Position numbers and translations under genes: made by a program
The notes under the pieces: model-generated
The model's input: the letters and a program-made list of their open reading frames with translations, nothing else
The model's database searches: none
Told to the model about the DNA's origin: nothing
In this document: piece by piece, positions 1-5,629 of the stretch
Position numbering within the stretch: the stretch's first letter is position 1
How the letters are laid out: every line of letters begins with the position of its first letter
Source: Chlorobiales bacterium
GTDB taxonomy: Bacteria > Bacteroidota > Chlorobiia > Chlorobiales > Chlorobiaceae
Assembly: GCA_022360415.1 (NCBI GenBank)
Contig: JAKSDB010000249.1
Location: 1 to 6,804, forward strand
Reading direction: 5' to 3'
DNA length: 6,804 nucleotides

Positions 1-237
1 AGTGAAGTGTATATTACCCACGTGGAGGTAGCGGTTGGGTAAACTCAAAGTCTTTTCCGGTAAAGAAATTTGTCAAATTCACCAATAATTCGAATAGGAA
101 CACTCAAATCGATAATTCGGCAATCAGGCGTGCAACGCGCCGAGTTTGAATAATGCCACACCAAAGTCAGAACATAAACCATTCACAAACATCGCTGCAT
201 TAAAAGAGCATAAGGTTTTAGAGCGCAAAAAACGTCT
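1..237. other. Upstream intergenic stretch, possible 3' end of an earlier gene
   Basis: No complete gene is visible. The + strand frame from base 1 reads 13 sense codons (SEVYITHVEVAVG) to a TAA at 40-42, which could be the last residues of a gene entering from the left. It is too short to identify and could be chance. The remainder is A/T-rich, with no clear promoter, hairpin or ribosome binding site that I can defend. An in-frame TAA at 211-213 limits how far the following gene could be extended upstream. Confidence 0.25.
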
Positions 238-840
238 ATGTACCAGTTGAAAATAACTCTGATCGGCTCGAAACCGCCTATCTGGAGAAAGGTGCTTGTT
301 CAACCGGAGATTACGTTCGGGCAGTTGCACGAAGTGTGGCAGATCGTGATGGGGTGGTCTGACAGTCATTTGCATCAATTCGTCTCCGGTCCGGAAATCT
401 TTGGAGTTCCCGATGATGAAGAGGACGGTTTGTTCGGTTTTCAGGTGAAAGATGAAAACAAACACCGTTTGTCGGAGATATTAAGGCGTGAAAAGGATGT
501 TCTGATCTATGAATATGATTTTGGGGATGGATGGGCACACAAGGTTCTCCTTGAAAAGATTCTTCCTTTTGACGGCTCCGTAAAGCTGCCGAAATGCATC
601 AAAGGAAAAAGAGCTTGTCCGCCTGAAGATTGCGGAGGCATAGGGGGATACCAGGATCTCATAGAAGTTCTGGATGATGCATCCCATCCTGAGCATCAGG
701 CAATGATTGAATGGTTGGGCGGGAACATCGATCCCGAGTTCTTTGATCTCGGTGAGGTTAACGATGCATTGGCCGAACATTTTCAGAGAACAGCGGAAAC
801 TGCTTGCACCGCTGAGTACAACAAAGCGCTGCCTGTATGA
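238..840 (+). CDS. Plasmid pRiA4b ORF-3-like family protein
   Basis: A 200-residue soluble protein of the pRiA4b ORF-3-like family (PRiA4_ORF3), whose members are often annotated as IS1096 passenger TnpR-like proteins. Their biochemical function is not established. Recognisable blocks in order: PPIWRKV (13-19); LHEVWQIVMGWSDSHLHQF (30-48); the hallmark YEYDFGDGWAHKV (91-103); KGKRACPPEDCGGIGGY (122-138); and HPEHQAMIEWLGG near 150-162. The length is typical and the frame is intact. ATG 238 is the first possible start, because TAA at 211 closes the frame upstream. The ribosome binding site is poor: no purine-rich core lies within 15 bases. I see no signal peptide or membrane segment. No transposase, resolvase or terminal inverted repeats lie beside it, so it looks like an orphan copy. 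Family assignment is confident; role is unknown. Confidence 0.9.
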   Translation: MYQLKITLIGSKPPIWRKVLVQPEITFGQLHEVWQIVMGWSDSHLHQFVSGPEIFGVPDDEEDGLFGFQVKDENKHRLSEILRREKDVLIYEYDFGDGWAHKVLLEKILPFDGSVKLPKCIKGKRACPPEDCGGIGGYQDLIEVLDDASHPEHQAMIEWLGGNIDPEFFDLGEVNDALAEHFQRTAETACTAEYNKALPV

Positions 841-975
841 CAGAGGATCGAATGGAATGAGCGTTCCGTAACCACAATAAGTCTTTTGTAATGCAGGCTT
901 TGTTCGTGGTAGCCCAGCGTTCAATTGTCATGACGGGTAACCCAATCGGATATATCCCGCCATCCTACAGCATGG

Positions 976-1108
976 ACTCCGCTTCGTTCATAAGACTCAT
1001 CACCTCCGTGGATCGGCCATGGCTGAAGAGAGTTCTCAACTGAAAATTTAGCTGCATTTTTTCTGGCCCGTATATAATCTTTCGTGACTGTTATTCTTTT
1101 CTGGCGAG
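976..1108 (-). repeat. Dispersed repeat, copy 1
   Basis: Aligns without gaps to 2734-2850 for 117 bases (976-1092, offset 1758) with 16 mismatches, about 86% identity. Similarity continues through a 5-base indel to the shared ending GGCGAG at 1108 and 2861. It contains TCGGCCATGGCTGA (1013-1026), a near-palindrome that is perfect in copy 2. Read on the minus strand it encodes a 39-residue segment containing TVTKDYIRA, KFSVEN, LQPW and GGDESYERSGV, which copy 2 shares. The frame continues past the repeat to a stop near 921. No terminal inverted repeats or target duplications are evident. Strand is assigned from that reading frame and is therefore tentative. Confidence 0.85.
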
Positions 1109-1116
1109 TTCCTGCT

Positions 1117-1188
1117 ATGGTTACAACTGGAAAAGAACCTCCAAACCTGTGCAATGTTGTGGTCAGTGACGGCGGTATCATATTGTGA
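1117..1188 (+). pseudogene. 23-codon frame ending at the terminator, possible gene remnant
   Basis: ATG 1117 opens 23 codons (starting MVTTGKEPPN) and stops at TGA 1186-1188, one base before the stem of a strong + strand terminator. The frame stays open upstream into the repeat boundary. A short C-terminal-looking tail directly followed by a terminator suggests the 3' end of a gene whose body was lost or replaced by the repeat. No convincing ribosome binding site precedes ATG 1117, and I do not recognise the peptide. It could equally be chance. Confidence 0.2.
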
Positions 1189-1189
1189 G

Positions 1190-1229
1190 GTACAGATTGA
1201 ATTTCCAAAATTCAATCTGTACTGTTTTT
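1190..1229 (+). terminator. Strong intrinsic (rho-independent) terminator
   Basis: GTACAGATTGAATTT (1190-1204) and AAATTCAATCTGTAC (1208-1222) are perfect 15-base inverted complements around a CCA loop. They are followed on the + strand by TGTTTTT (1223-1229). The minus-strand side lacks a T tract, so termination should act on rightward transcripts. It would end transcription arriving from the pRiA4b-like gene or from a lost gene nearby, and insulate the OmpA-family gene. The stem is A/T-rich but unusually long and perfect. Confidence 0.85.
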
Positions 1230-1274
1230 GCACGGATGTTGTAAGGTGCTTGAAGGGGGGGTAAAGAGAAAAGT

Positions 1275-1302
1275 TGCATTAAAATTGCATATTATGGTGC
1301 AT
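1275..1302. promoter_or_regulatory. Three TGCAT boxes at helical spacing upstream of the OmpA-family gene
   Basis: TGCAT occurs at 1275-1279, 1286-1290 and 1298-1302, with start-to-start distances of 11 and 12 bases, about one DNA turn each. A TATTAT overlaps the middle box (1290-1295), but no acceptable -35 hexamer lies 16-18 bases upstream of it. The array lies between the terminator and the gene start, where an operator or upstream promoter element would be expected. No regulator is implied by the sequence. Confidence 0.3.
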
Positions 1303-1384
1303 GCTTTGCCTTAACGTGGTCTTTTTTGTTGGAGACTGAAAAAGTATGTTTCAATTATCGGTTTTGTCTGAACAGGAGAACACC

Positions 1385-2611
1385 ATGAGACATTTTACTA
1401 TCTTCGTCTTTATTGTCTTCGCCGTTTTATGGGTACGCATTCCAGCTATTGCTGCAGATAAAACTGATCTTCTCAACATCGCCAGCGGCTCGGTCTTGAT
1501 TTCTGCCACTTCGGAATACAATCAGAAATGGGCGGGGATGCTGCTTCTGGACGGAACGACGGACCTGGGATGGTGCAGCAAAAAAGGGAGCGCGCACCCG
1601 AATACATTTGTCATCGAACTGCCATCGCGATATACGATCACATCGTTTTCTATCGATAACACCAATGTAGAGGAAAGCGGCTACCCGGGTATTTCCGCAA
1701 AAGGTTTCAAGCTCTACGTGTCCGACACATCCGCTTCTGAAGGGTACAAGCTTATTCTGGAGGGAGAGGCGGCCAAGGGCCAAAAGAAGGGATTTACCGT
1801 TCAAAAGTCATCACCCGGCCAATGGCTGAAGCTGGAAGTCCTCTCGAACTGGGGCGATCCGAACTATACGGAAATGATGGAGCTCGAGGCGTACGGCATT
1901 CTCTCCGGCGCTGCCGTCACTCCCCAACCGATCAAGGGTGTTTATGATACCAATTACAATCTCATGCGGCTGCTTCAGAGCGGGACGTCTATCGAGGGCT
2001 GTTACGACTGGGATAACGGAACGCTTAGCGGAACCACCGACGGACGCGTTATCCGTTTTCAGTGGGTTGAAGACGGGCCCCAGGTCGGAACGGCCATGAT
2101 GGTGCTGACGTCGGATGGAAGTTTTCTGAACGGGTTGTGGTATGAGAACGGCCTGTACAAGGGGCTGTGGTACGGAACGAGGGTGACTGACGGCAGGACG
2201 CCGAAATGCGGTCAGGGCATTGCAAAGAGTCCGGATGGAGGAGGGGCCATCGGCCAATCCCTCGATAAGGTCGGTCGGGCCATCATCTACGGTATCTACT
2301 TCGATTATGATGCGTCGACGATCAAGCCGGCTTCAAAGGAGACCTTGCTCAAGGTGCTCGAGGCGATCAAAGCCAGGCCGGATTTGAAGCTGGTGATCGA
2401 GGGGCATACCGATGCTGACGGCAGCGACACATACAACCAGACGCTGTCAGAAAAGCGGGCAGGTTCAGTGGTCGAATGGCTGGTTGCCAACGGTATCGCT
2501 CCGGGACGGCTGACTGCGAAAGGATACGGCGAGTCAAAGCCGGTAGCCGACAACAGCAAACCCGACGGTAGAGCATTGAACCGGCGCGTTGAAATCGCTA
2601 TCGATAAGTAA
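1385..2611 (+). CDS. Secreted discoidin-like / OmpA-domain peptidoglycan-binding protein
   Basis: A 408-residue envelope protein. Start ATG 1385 is preferred over the in-frame ATG 1346 because AGGAGA (1374-1379) lies 5 bases upstream and the product then begins with a clean signal peptide: MRH, a hydrophobic core, and probable cleavage after PAIA (residue 23). Residues 27-170 resemble a discoidin (F5/8 type C-like) beta-sandwich, with NIASG and SATSEY near the start, a LLDGTTDLGWCS segment, and a closing MMELEAYG. Residues 185-270 form a Gly/Trp/Tyr-rich beta region with repeated GLW-Y motifs. Residues 300-408 are a complete OmpA C-terminal domain: IYFDYDASTIKP, EGHTDADGSDTYNQTLSEKR and GRALNRRVEI. 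Asp343 and Arg358 match the Asp/Arg pair that binds diaminopimelate in OmpA-like domains. It probably anchors to peptidoglycan in the periplasm; the ligand of the N-terminal half is unknown. There is no lipobox and no OmpA N-terminal barrel. It is transcribed alone. Confidence 0.88.
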   Translation: MRHFTIFVFIVFAVLWVRIPAIAADKTDLLNIASGSVLISATSEYNQKWAGMLLLDGTTDLGWCSKKGSAHPNTFVIELPSRYTITSFSIDNTNVEESGYPGISAKGFKLYVSDTSASEGYKLILEGEAAKGQKKGFTVQKSSPGQWLKLEVLSNWGDPNYTEMMELEAYGILSGAAVTPQPIKGVYDTNYNLMRLLQSGTSIEGCYDWDNGTLSGTTDGRVIRFQWVEDGPQVGTAMMVLTSDGSFLNGLWYENGLYKGLWYGTRVTDGRTPKCGQGIAKSPDGGGAIGQSLDKVGRAIIYGIYFDYDASTIKPASKETLLKVLEAIKARPDLKLVIEGHTDADGSDTYNQTLSEKRAGSVVEWLVANGIAPGRLTAKGYGESKPVADNSKPDGRALNRRVEIAIDK

Positions 2612-2635
2612 GGTTTGTTCCTTGTCTGCAATTAC

Positions 2636-2699
2636 CAGTTCTCGATTCGTAATCCGTCGGGTATAGGACTGAACGCCTTATCTCGTGTGACGAGAACTG
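2636..2699. repeat. Inverted repeat with a competing nested hairpin
   Basis: CAGTTCTCG (2636-2644) pairs with CGAGAACTG (2691-2699) across 46 bases. The right arm also belongs to a compact alternative hairpin, TCTCGT (2681-2686) with ACGAGA (2690-2695) around GTG. The two structures are mutually exclusive. No T tract follows on either strand, so it is not a standard terminator for the OmpA-family gene, although it lies 25 bases past its stop codon. Confidence 0.45.
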
Positions 2700-2733
2700 C
2701 GTTGACGGCATTTGCGTGGGCGGCAAATCCTGA

Positions 2734-2861
2734 ACCCCGCTACGTTCATAGGACTCATCACCTCCGTAGATCAGCCATGGCTGAAGAGTATTTTCAACTG
2801 AAAATTTCACTGCATTTTCACCTGCCCGGATATAATCTTTCGTGACGGTTTTTCCGGCGAG
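2734..2861 (-). repeat. Dispersed repeat, copy 2
   Basis: The partner of the copy at 976-1108, in the same orientation. The first 117 bases align ungapped at about 86% identity, and the end differs by a 5-base deletion. It contains the perfect 14-base palindrome TCAGCCATGGCTGA (2771-2784) and the hairpin TTTTCA-AC-TGAAAA (2791-2804). The second hairpin has a mismatch in copy 1, so base pairing is not clearly preserved. On the minus strand the 39-codon frame is intact and in phase with the signal-peptide-like start at 2909. Confidence 0.85.
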
Positions 2862-2949
2862 CATGAACAGGTTCCCAACGATAACGAGCATCAACAACAG
2901 CTTTTTCATGGTCATATCTCCTTGCTGACAGGTGTAGGGAATGATGATC

Positions 2950-2978
2950 TACATAAAAAACCGTTACGATCAGTTCAA
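2950..2978 (-). promoter_or_regulatory. Possible promoter for the minus-strand signal-peptide frame
   Basis: On the minus strand TTGAAC (2978-2973) is followed after exactly 17 bases by TATGTA (2955-2950). The -35 matches the sigma-70 consensus at 4 of 6 positions, the -10 at only 3 of 6. A start near 2943 would leave a leader of about 30 bases before ATG 2909, including its ribosome binding site. Position is good but the -10 is weak. Confidence 0.28.
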
Positions 2979-3086
2979 AACAAGGCGGAACGTTGAAGTG
3001 AAGAATCCTGCCCGATGACAGAGAGGGCATGATCGCCTTTTCGAGAATAGTAACGATTCATGCCGTCAACAAGACGTTCGTCGATT

Positions 3087-3115
3087 CCGTCAAATATCCT
3101 GATATTTGTTATAAC
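3087..3115 (+). promoter_or_regulatory. Possible extended -10 promoter for the mrp operon
   Basis: TGTTATAAC (3107-3115) fits an extended -10 element (TG, one base, then TATAAC with 5 of 6 consensus matches). The hexamer 17 bases upstream (CCGTCA, 3087-3092) is a poor -35, as is common for extended -10 promoters. Transcription would start near 3122 and leave about 200 bases of leader before mrpA, including the hairpin at 3245-3274. Confidence 0.35.
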
Positions 3116-3244
3116 GATTCAGGACGGCTTGTTTATCTGCATTTTGGTTTGCGGCTGCTCTTTTCGCGAAGTGATTACAGAAAATACTATGTTGTTTTTG
3201 CTTTTCTTTTCAGATATGTGGATTGTTTTTATTGGTGCTGCAAG

Positions 3245-3280
3245 CCGGTGAAGTTCCTTGCCGGGAACAACCGGTCTTTT
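3245..3280 (+). promoter_or_regulatory. Leader hairpin with short T tract upstream of mrpA
   Basis: CCGGT (3245-3249) pairs with ACCGG (3270-3274), and inside it GTTCC (3253-3257) pairs with GGAAC (3264-3268). TCTTTT follows (3275-3280). The layout suits either an intrinsic terminator or an attenuator in the mrp leader, 48 bases before the TTG start. The T tract is short and interrupted, so termination may be weak. It does not match any riboswitch class I can recognise. Confidence 0.45.
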
Positions 3281-3327
3281 CCTGCGGTTAGTTCTGTGAC
3301 AAAATCCGTCATTAAACCATTGAAATA

Positions 3328-5628
3328 TTGCTCATCCTTCTTGCAATAGGGTACTGCGCTTCTGCGCTTGCGCCGTTGCTCTATAAGCGGTTCAGGGAGA
3401 ACTTCGGCTGGATCACCGTAACGTTTCCCCTGTTCATGTTTTTCGGCTTTTTGTCGCGCTATCCTCAGATTGCCGCCGGCGAGGTTATCCGGGAATCGGT
3501 GCCCTGGGTGCCTTCGCTGGGTATCAACGCTTCTTTTCTGCTCGACGGGCTGAGCCTCAGCTTCGTTTTGATAATTACCCTTATCGGTGCTGCGGTCTTT
3601 CTTTACGCAGGTGCCTATATGAAGAGATACGCCGAGACCGGCAGGTTTTATGTTTACATCGGCATTTTCATGACCTCGATGCTTGGTCTTGTGTTGTCGG
3701 ACAACATGCTCCTGATGTTCGTGTTCTGGGAGCTGACCGGTATCAGTTCCTTTCTGCTTATCGGATTCAACCATCACAAGGAGTCATCCAGAAAAGCGGC
3801 ATTGCAGGCGCTGCTGGTAACCGGTGGTGGAGGACTGGCCCTTCTTGTGGGCATCATATTGCTCTACCGGGTGACAGGCAGCTTCGAGATCTCGTCCTTC
3901 TACGATATGAACGGTGTTATCACCACCCACGTTCTCTACCCCGCCATTACGGTGCTTGTGCTGGTCGCTGCGTTTACCAAATCGGCGCAGTTTCCCTTCC
4001 ATTTCTGGCTTCCCAATGCCATGGAGGCCCCCACACCTGTGAGCGCCTACCTCCATTCGGCAACGATGGTCAAAGCCGGTGTCTACCTTATAGCAAGAAT
4101 GAACCATGAAATAGGAGGAACGCCGCTTTGGCAGGACACGGTTCTGGTAGCGGGGGCATCGACCATGGTGTTGTCTGCTCTGTTGGCGTTCAAACAAACC
4201 GATCTGAAAAAGCTGCTTGCCTACTCGACGCTTTCCGTGCTGGGGACCCTTGTCATGCTGCTCGGTATCGGATCGAAACTTGCGATCAAGGCCTTTTTCA
4301 TCTATCTCATCGCTCATTCGCTCTACAAGGGAGCACTTTTCCTCGTTGCAGGGACACTCGACCACGAAACAGGGACTCGCGATGCAGCGGAGCTCGGGGG
4401 GTTGAGGAAGCGAATGCCTCTGACGACCCTTACGGCGGCACTCGCCTCCTTGTCCATGATGGGAATTATTCCGCTTGTGGGGTTCATCGGTAAGGAAACG
4501 GTTTACAAATCAATTCTCGAACTGGAATATTGGGGGATGTTTCTTATAGCCGCTGCTGTGCTTGCCAACGCTTTTGTGGTGATGGTTACCCTTTTTGTGG
4601 GATTCAAGCCTTTCTGGGGTGAGACGATGGAGACTCCCCGCCAGCCGCATGAAGCTCCGCTCAAAATGTTGCTTGGCCCGGCTCTGCTTGCGGCGCTCGG
4701 CCTGCTTTTCGGACTCCTTCCCAACTTTTTCATAGCAACGATGCTCGAACAGTCGGTGCTGAGCATTCTGTCCGAGACGCTCAGCCTGAAGATCACCATA
4801 TGGCAGGGTTTCAATCTGGTGTTGTTGCTCAGTTTCTTGACCCTTCTGATTGGAGGTGCCCTTTATCTGATAAGGTCAAAAATGTCTGAAAAAGTCGTGC
4901 GGATGACGCTGCCGGCTTTCATGAGGCCTTCGGCCTGGTATGAGGCAACGCTACGGGGCGTGCTTTGGTTTGCAACCGTGCAGACCCGGCTTGTGCAAAA
5001 CGGTTACCTGCGTAACTACATCATCGTCATCGTTTTGACGACGGTCTCTCTGGCTTCCCTTGCTCTTTACCGTTCGGCGGGCGAGATTGGCTTCGCGCCC
5101 GACTTTTCGATTACCTTTTACGAAGGGGCACTTGTGTTTATCATTCTGGTTTCAACCCTGCTTCTCGTCAACTCCAGATCACGTTTGAAATCGATTGTCG
5201 CTCTCGGTGCCCTCGGGTTTTCCATCGGTATTATTTTCGTGATCTACGGCGCACCCGATCTCGGCCTGACAACCTTTGCGATCGAGACACTCAACGTCAT
5301 CCTGTTCGTGCTGGTGCTCTATAAACTTCCGGGCTTCCTGAAACTTTCCCGTTCGTCCAACAGGGGAAGGGACGCGTTAATAGCCCTTTCTGTCGGGGTG
5401 CTGATGACGTTTACGGTGCTTGCTGCTTCATCGTTCGAGCTTTCGTCCGGACTGAAACAGTACTTTGCCGAAACAAGCGTTCCGGGCGGAAAGGGACGAA
5501 ATGTGGTGAATGTGATTCTTGTGGATTTCAGGGCTATCGATACGCTCGGTGAAATCACAGTACTCGCCGTTGCCGCTCTTGGTGTTGTTGCGTTGTTGAA
5601 TCTCAGATCGGACGGAGGAGGGCGGTAG
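3328..5628 (+). CDS. mrpA: Mrp-type Na+/H+ antiporter subunit A
   Basis: The large subunit of the multi-subunit Mrp (Mnh/Pha) cation/proton antiporter, 766 residues and highly membrane-embedded. The N-terminal two thirds are NuoL/ND5-like. Visible marks are the start of the core domain at VPSLGIN (61-67), Glu135 in FWELTGISSFLLIGF, Lys218 in AFTKSAQFPFHFWLPNAMEA, SAYLHSATMVKAGVY (239-253, Lys249), HSLYKGALF (330-338) and GFIGKE (385-390). The C-terminal part has the MbhD-like segment (YGAPDLGLTTFAIETLN, 640-656) and the MbhE-like segment (NVVNVILVDFRAIDTLGEIT, 725-744) that distinguish MrpA from NuoL. Length is close to unfused MrpA (about 800), and MrpB is separate. The start is uncertain: TTG 3328 lacks a Shine-Dalgarno, and ATT 3319 in the same frame is the only upstream alternative of note. 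TAA at 3313 closes the frame. Confidence 0.96.
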   Translation: MLILLAIGYCASALAPLLYKRFRENFGWITVTFPLFMFFGFLSRYPQIAAGEVIRESVPWVPSLGINASFLLDGLSLSFVLIITLIGAAVFLYAGAYMKRYAETGRFYVYIGIFMTSMLGLVLSDNMLLMFVFWELTGISSFLLIGFNHHKESSRKAALQALLVTGGGGLALLVGIILLYRVTGSFEISSFYDMNGVITTHVLYPAITVLVLVAAFTKSAQFPFHFWLPNAMEAPTPVSAYLHSATMVKAGVYLIARMNHEIGGTPLWQDTVLVAGASTMVLSALLAFKQTDLKKLLAYSTLSVLGTLVMLLGIGSKLAIKAFFIYLIAHSLYKGALFLVAGTLDHETGTRDAAELGGLRKRMPLTTLTAALASLSMMGIIPLVGFIGKETVYKSILELEYWGMFLIAAAVLANAFVVMVTLFVGFKPFWGETMETPRQPHEAPLKMLLGPALLAALGLLFGLLPNFFIATMLEQSVLSILSETLSLKITIWQGFNLVLLLSFLTLLIGGALYLIRSKMSEKVVRMTLPAFMRPSAWYEATLRGVLWFATVQTRLVQNGYLRNYIIVIVLTTVSLASLALYRSAGEIGFAPDFSITFYEGALVFIILVSTLLLVNSRSRLKSIVALGALGFSIGIIFVIYGAPDLGLTTFAIETLNVILFVLVLYKLPGFLKLSRSSNRGRDALIALSVGVLMTFTVLAASSFELSSGLKQYFAETSVPGGKGRNVVNVILVDFRAIDTLGEITVLAVAALGVVALLNLRSDGGGR

Positions 5629-5629
5629 T

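Larger units (their letters stand above)
841..1384. other. Gene-poor interval: repeat copy 1, possible gene remnant, terminator, TGCAT boxes
   Basis: About 540 bases separate the pRiA4b-like gene from the OmpA-family gene. Minus-strand open frames here are not supported by a start site. The structured content is a dispersed repeat (976-1108), a 23-codon + frame (1117-1188), a strong + strand intrinsic terminator (1190-1229), three phased TGCAT motifs (1275-1302) and the leader of the OmpA-family gene. I see nothing recognisable in 841-975. Confidence 0.7.
2598..2909 (-). pseudogene. Signal-peptide-like gene start fused to repeat-encoded segment
   Basis: The minus strand has AAGGAGA (2917-2923) seven bases before ATG 2909, followed by MKKLLLMLVIVGNLFMLAGK, a typical signal or lipoprotein leader. 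ATG 2915 is in frame but too close to the ribosome binding site. The leader resembles small entericidin-type lipoproteins, except that Lys20 stands where the lipobox Cys would be. From residue 21 to 59 the frame is encoded by repeat copy 2 (TVTKDYIRA, KFSVEN, LQPW, GGDESYERSGV). Residues 60-103 look like read-through of noncoding DNA, and the frame ends inside the last 14 bases of the OmpA-family gene. I read it as the 5' end of a small exported-protein gene joined to the repeat. It could instead be an expressed secreted micro-protein of about 60-100 residues. Confidence 0.4.
2612..3327. other. Gene-poor interval: inverted repeats, repeat copy 2, mrp leader
   Basis: About 700 bases without a + strand gene. 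The left part carries a 9-base inverted repeat (2636-2699) and repeat copy 2. The middle holds the minus-strand signal-peptide-like start and its possible promoter. The right part (about 3030-3327) is T-rich and forms the leader of the mrp operon, with a possible extended -10 promoter and a hairpin. A + strand frame at 3029-3349 has no recognisable domain and no ribosome binding site, so it is not called. Confidence 0.7.

Noticed and set aside
1073..1078. A perfect TATAAT on the + strand in repeat copy 1 (also 2831-2836 in copy 2)
   Set aside because: No acceptable -35 hexamer 16-18 bases upstream in either copy; the A/T-rich context makes a chance match likely.
1239..1267. TTGTAA and TAAAGA with 17-base spacing as the promoter of the OmpA-family gene
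   Set aside because: The -10 matches at only 3 of 6 positions with no supporting extended element, too weak to call.
2615..2845. A + strand frame through repeat copy 2 containing MAEEYFQLKISLHFHLPGYN
   Set aside because: The equivalent frame in copy 1 stops after 10 codons (TAG at 1049-1051), and differences between copies are not concentrated at its third positions.
976..2861. The two repeats as a CRISPR array or an insertion sequence
   Set aside because: There are only two copies 1.7 kb apart with no regular spacers, no transposase between them, and no terminal inverted repeats or target duplications visible.
3029..3349. A 106-codon + strand frame in the mrp leader
   Set aside because: No ribosome binding site, odd composition rich in Phe, Tyr and Cys, no recognisable domain, and it overlaps the mrpA start. 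It is best explained as T-rich noncoding leader.
4128..4493. A 121-codon + strand frame, and long minus-strand frames, inside mrpA
   Set aside because: These are shadows of mrpA, which has unbroken family-wide motifs across the whole region.
3328..5628. Identification as complex I subunit NuoL
   Set aside because: The C-terminal MbhD/MbhE-like segments and the following mrpB, mrpC and mrpD identify an Mrp antiporter rather than a complex I operon.
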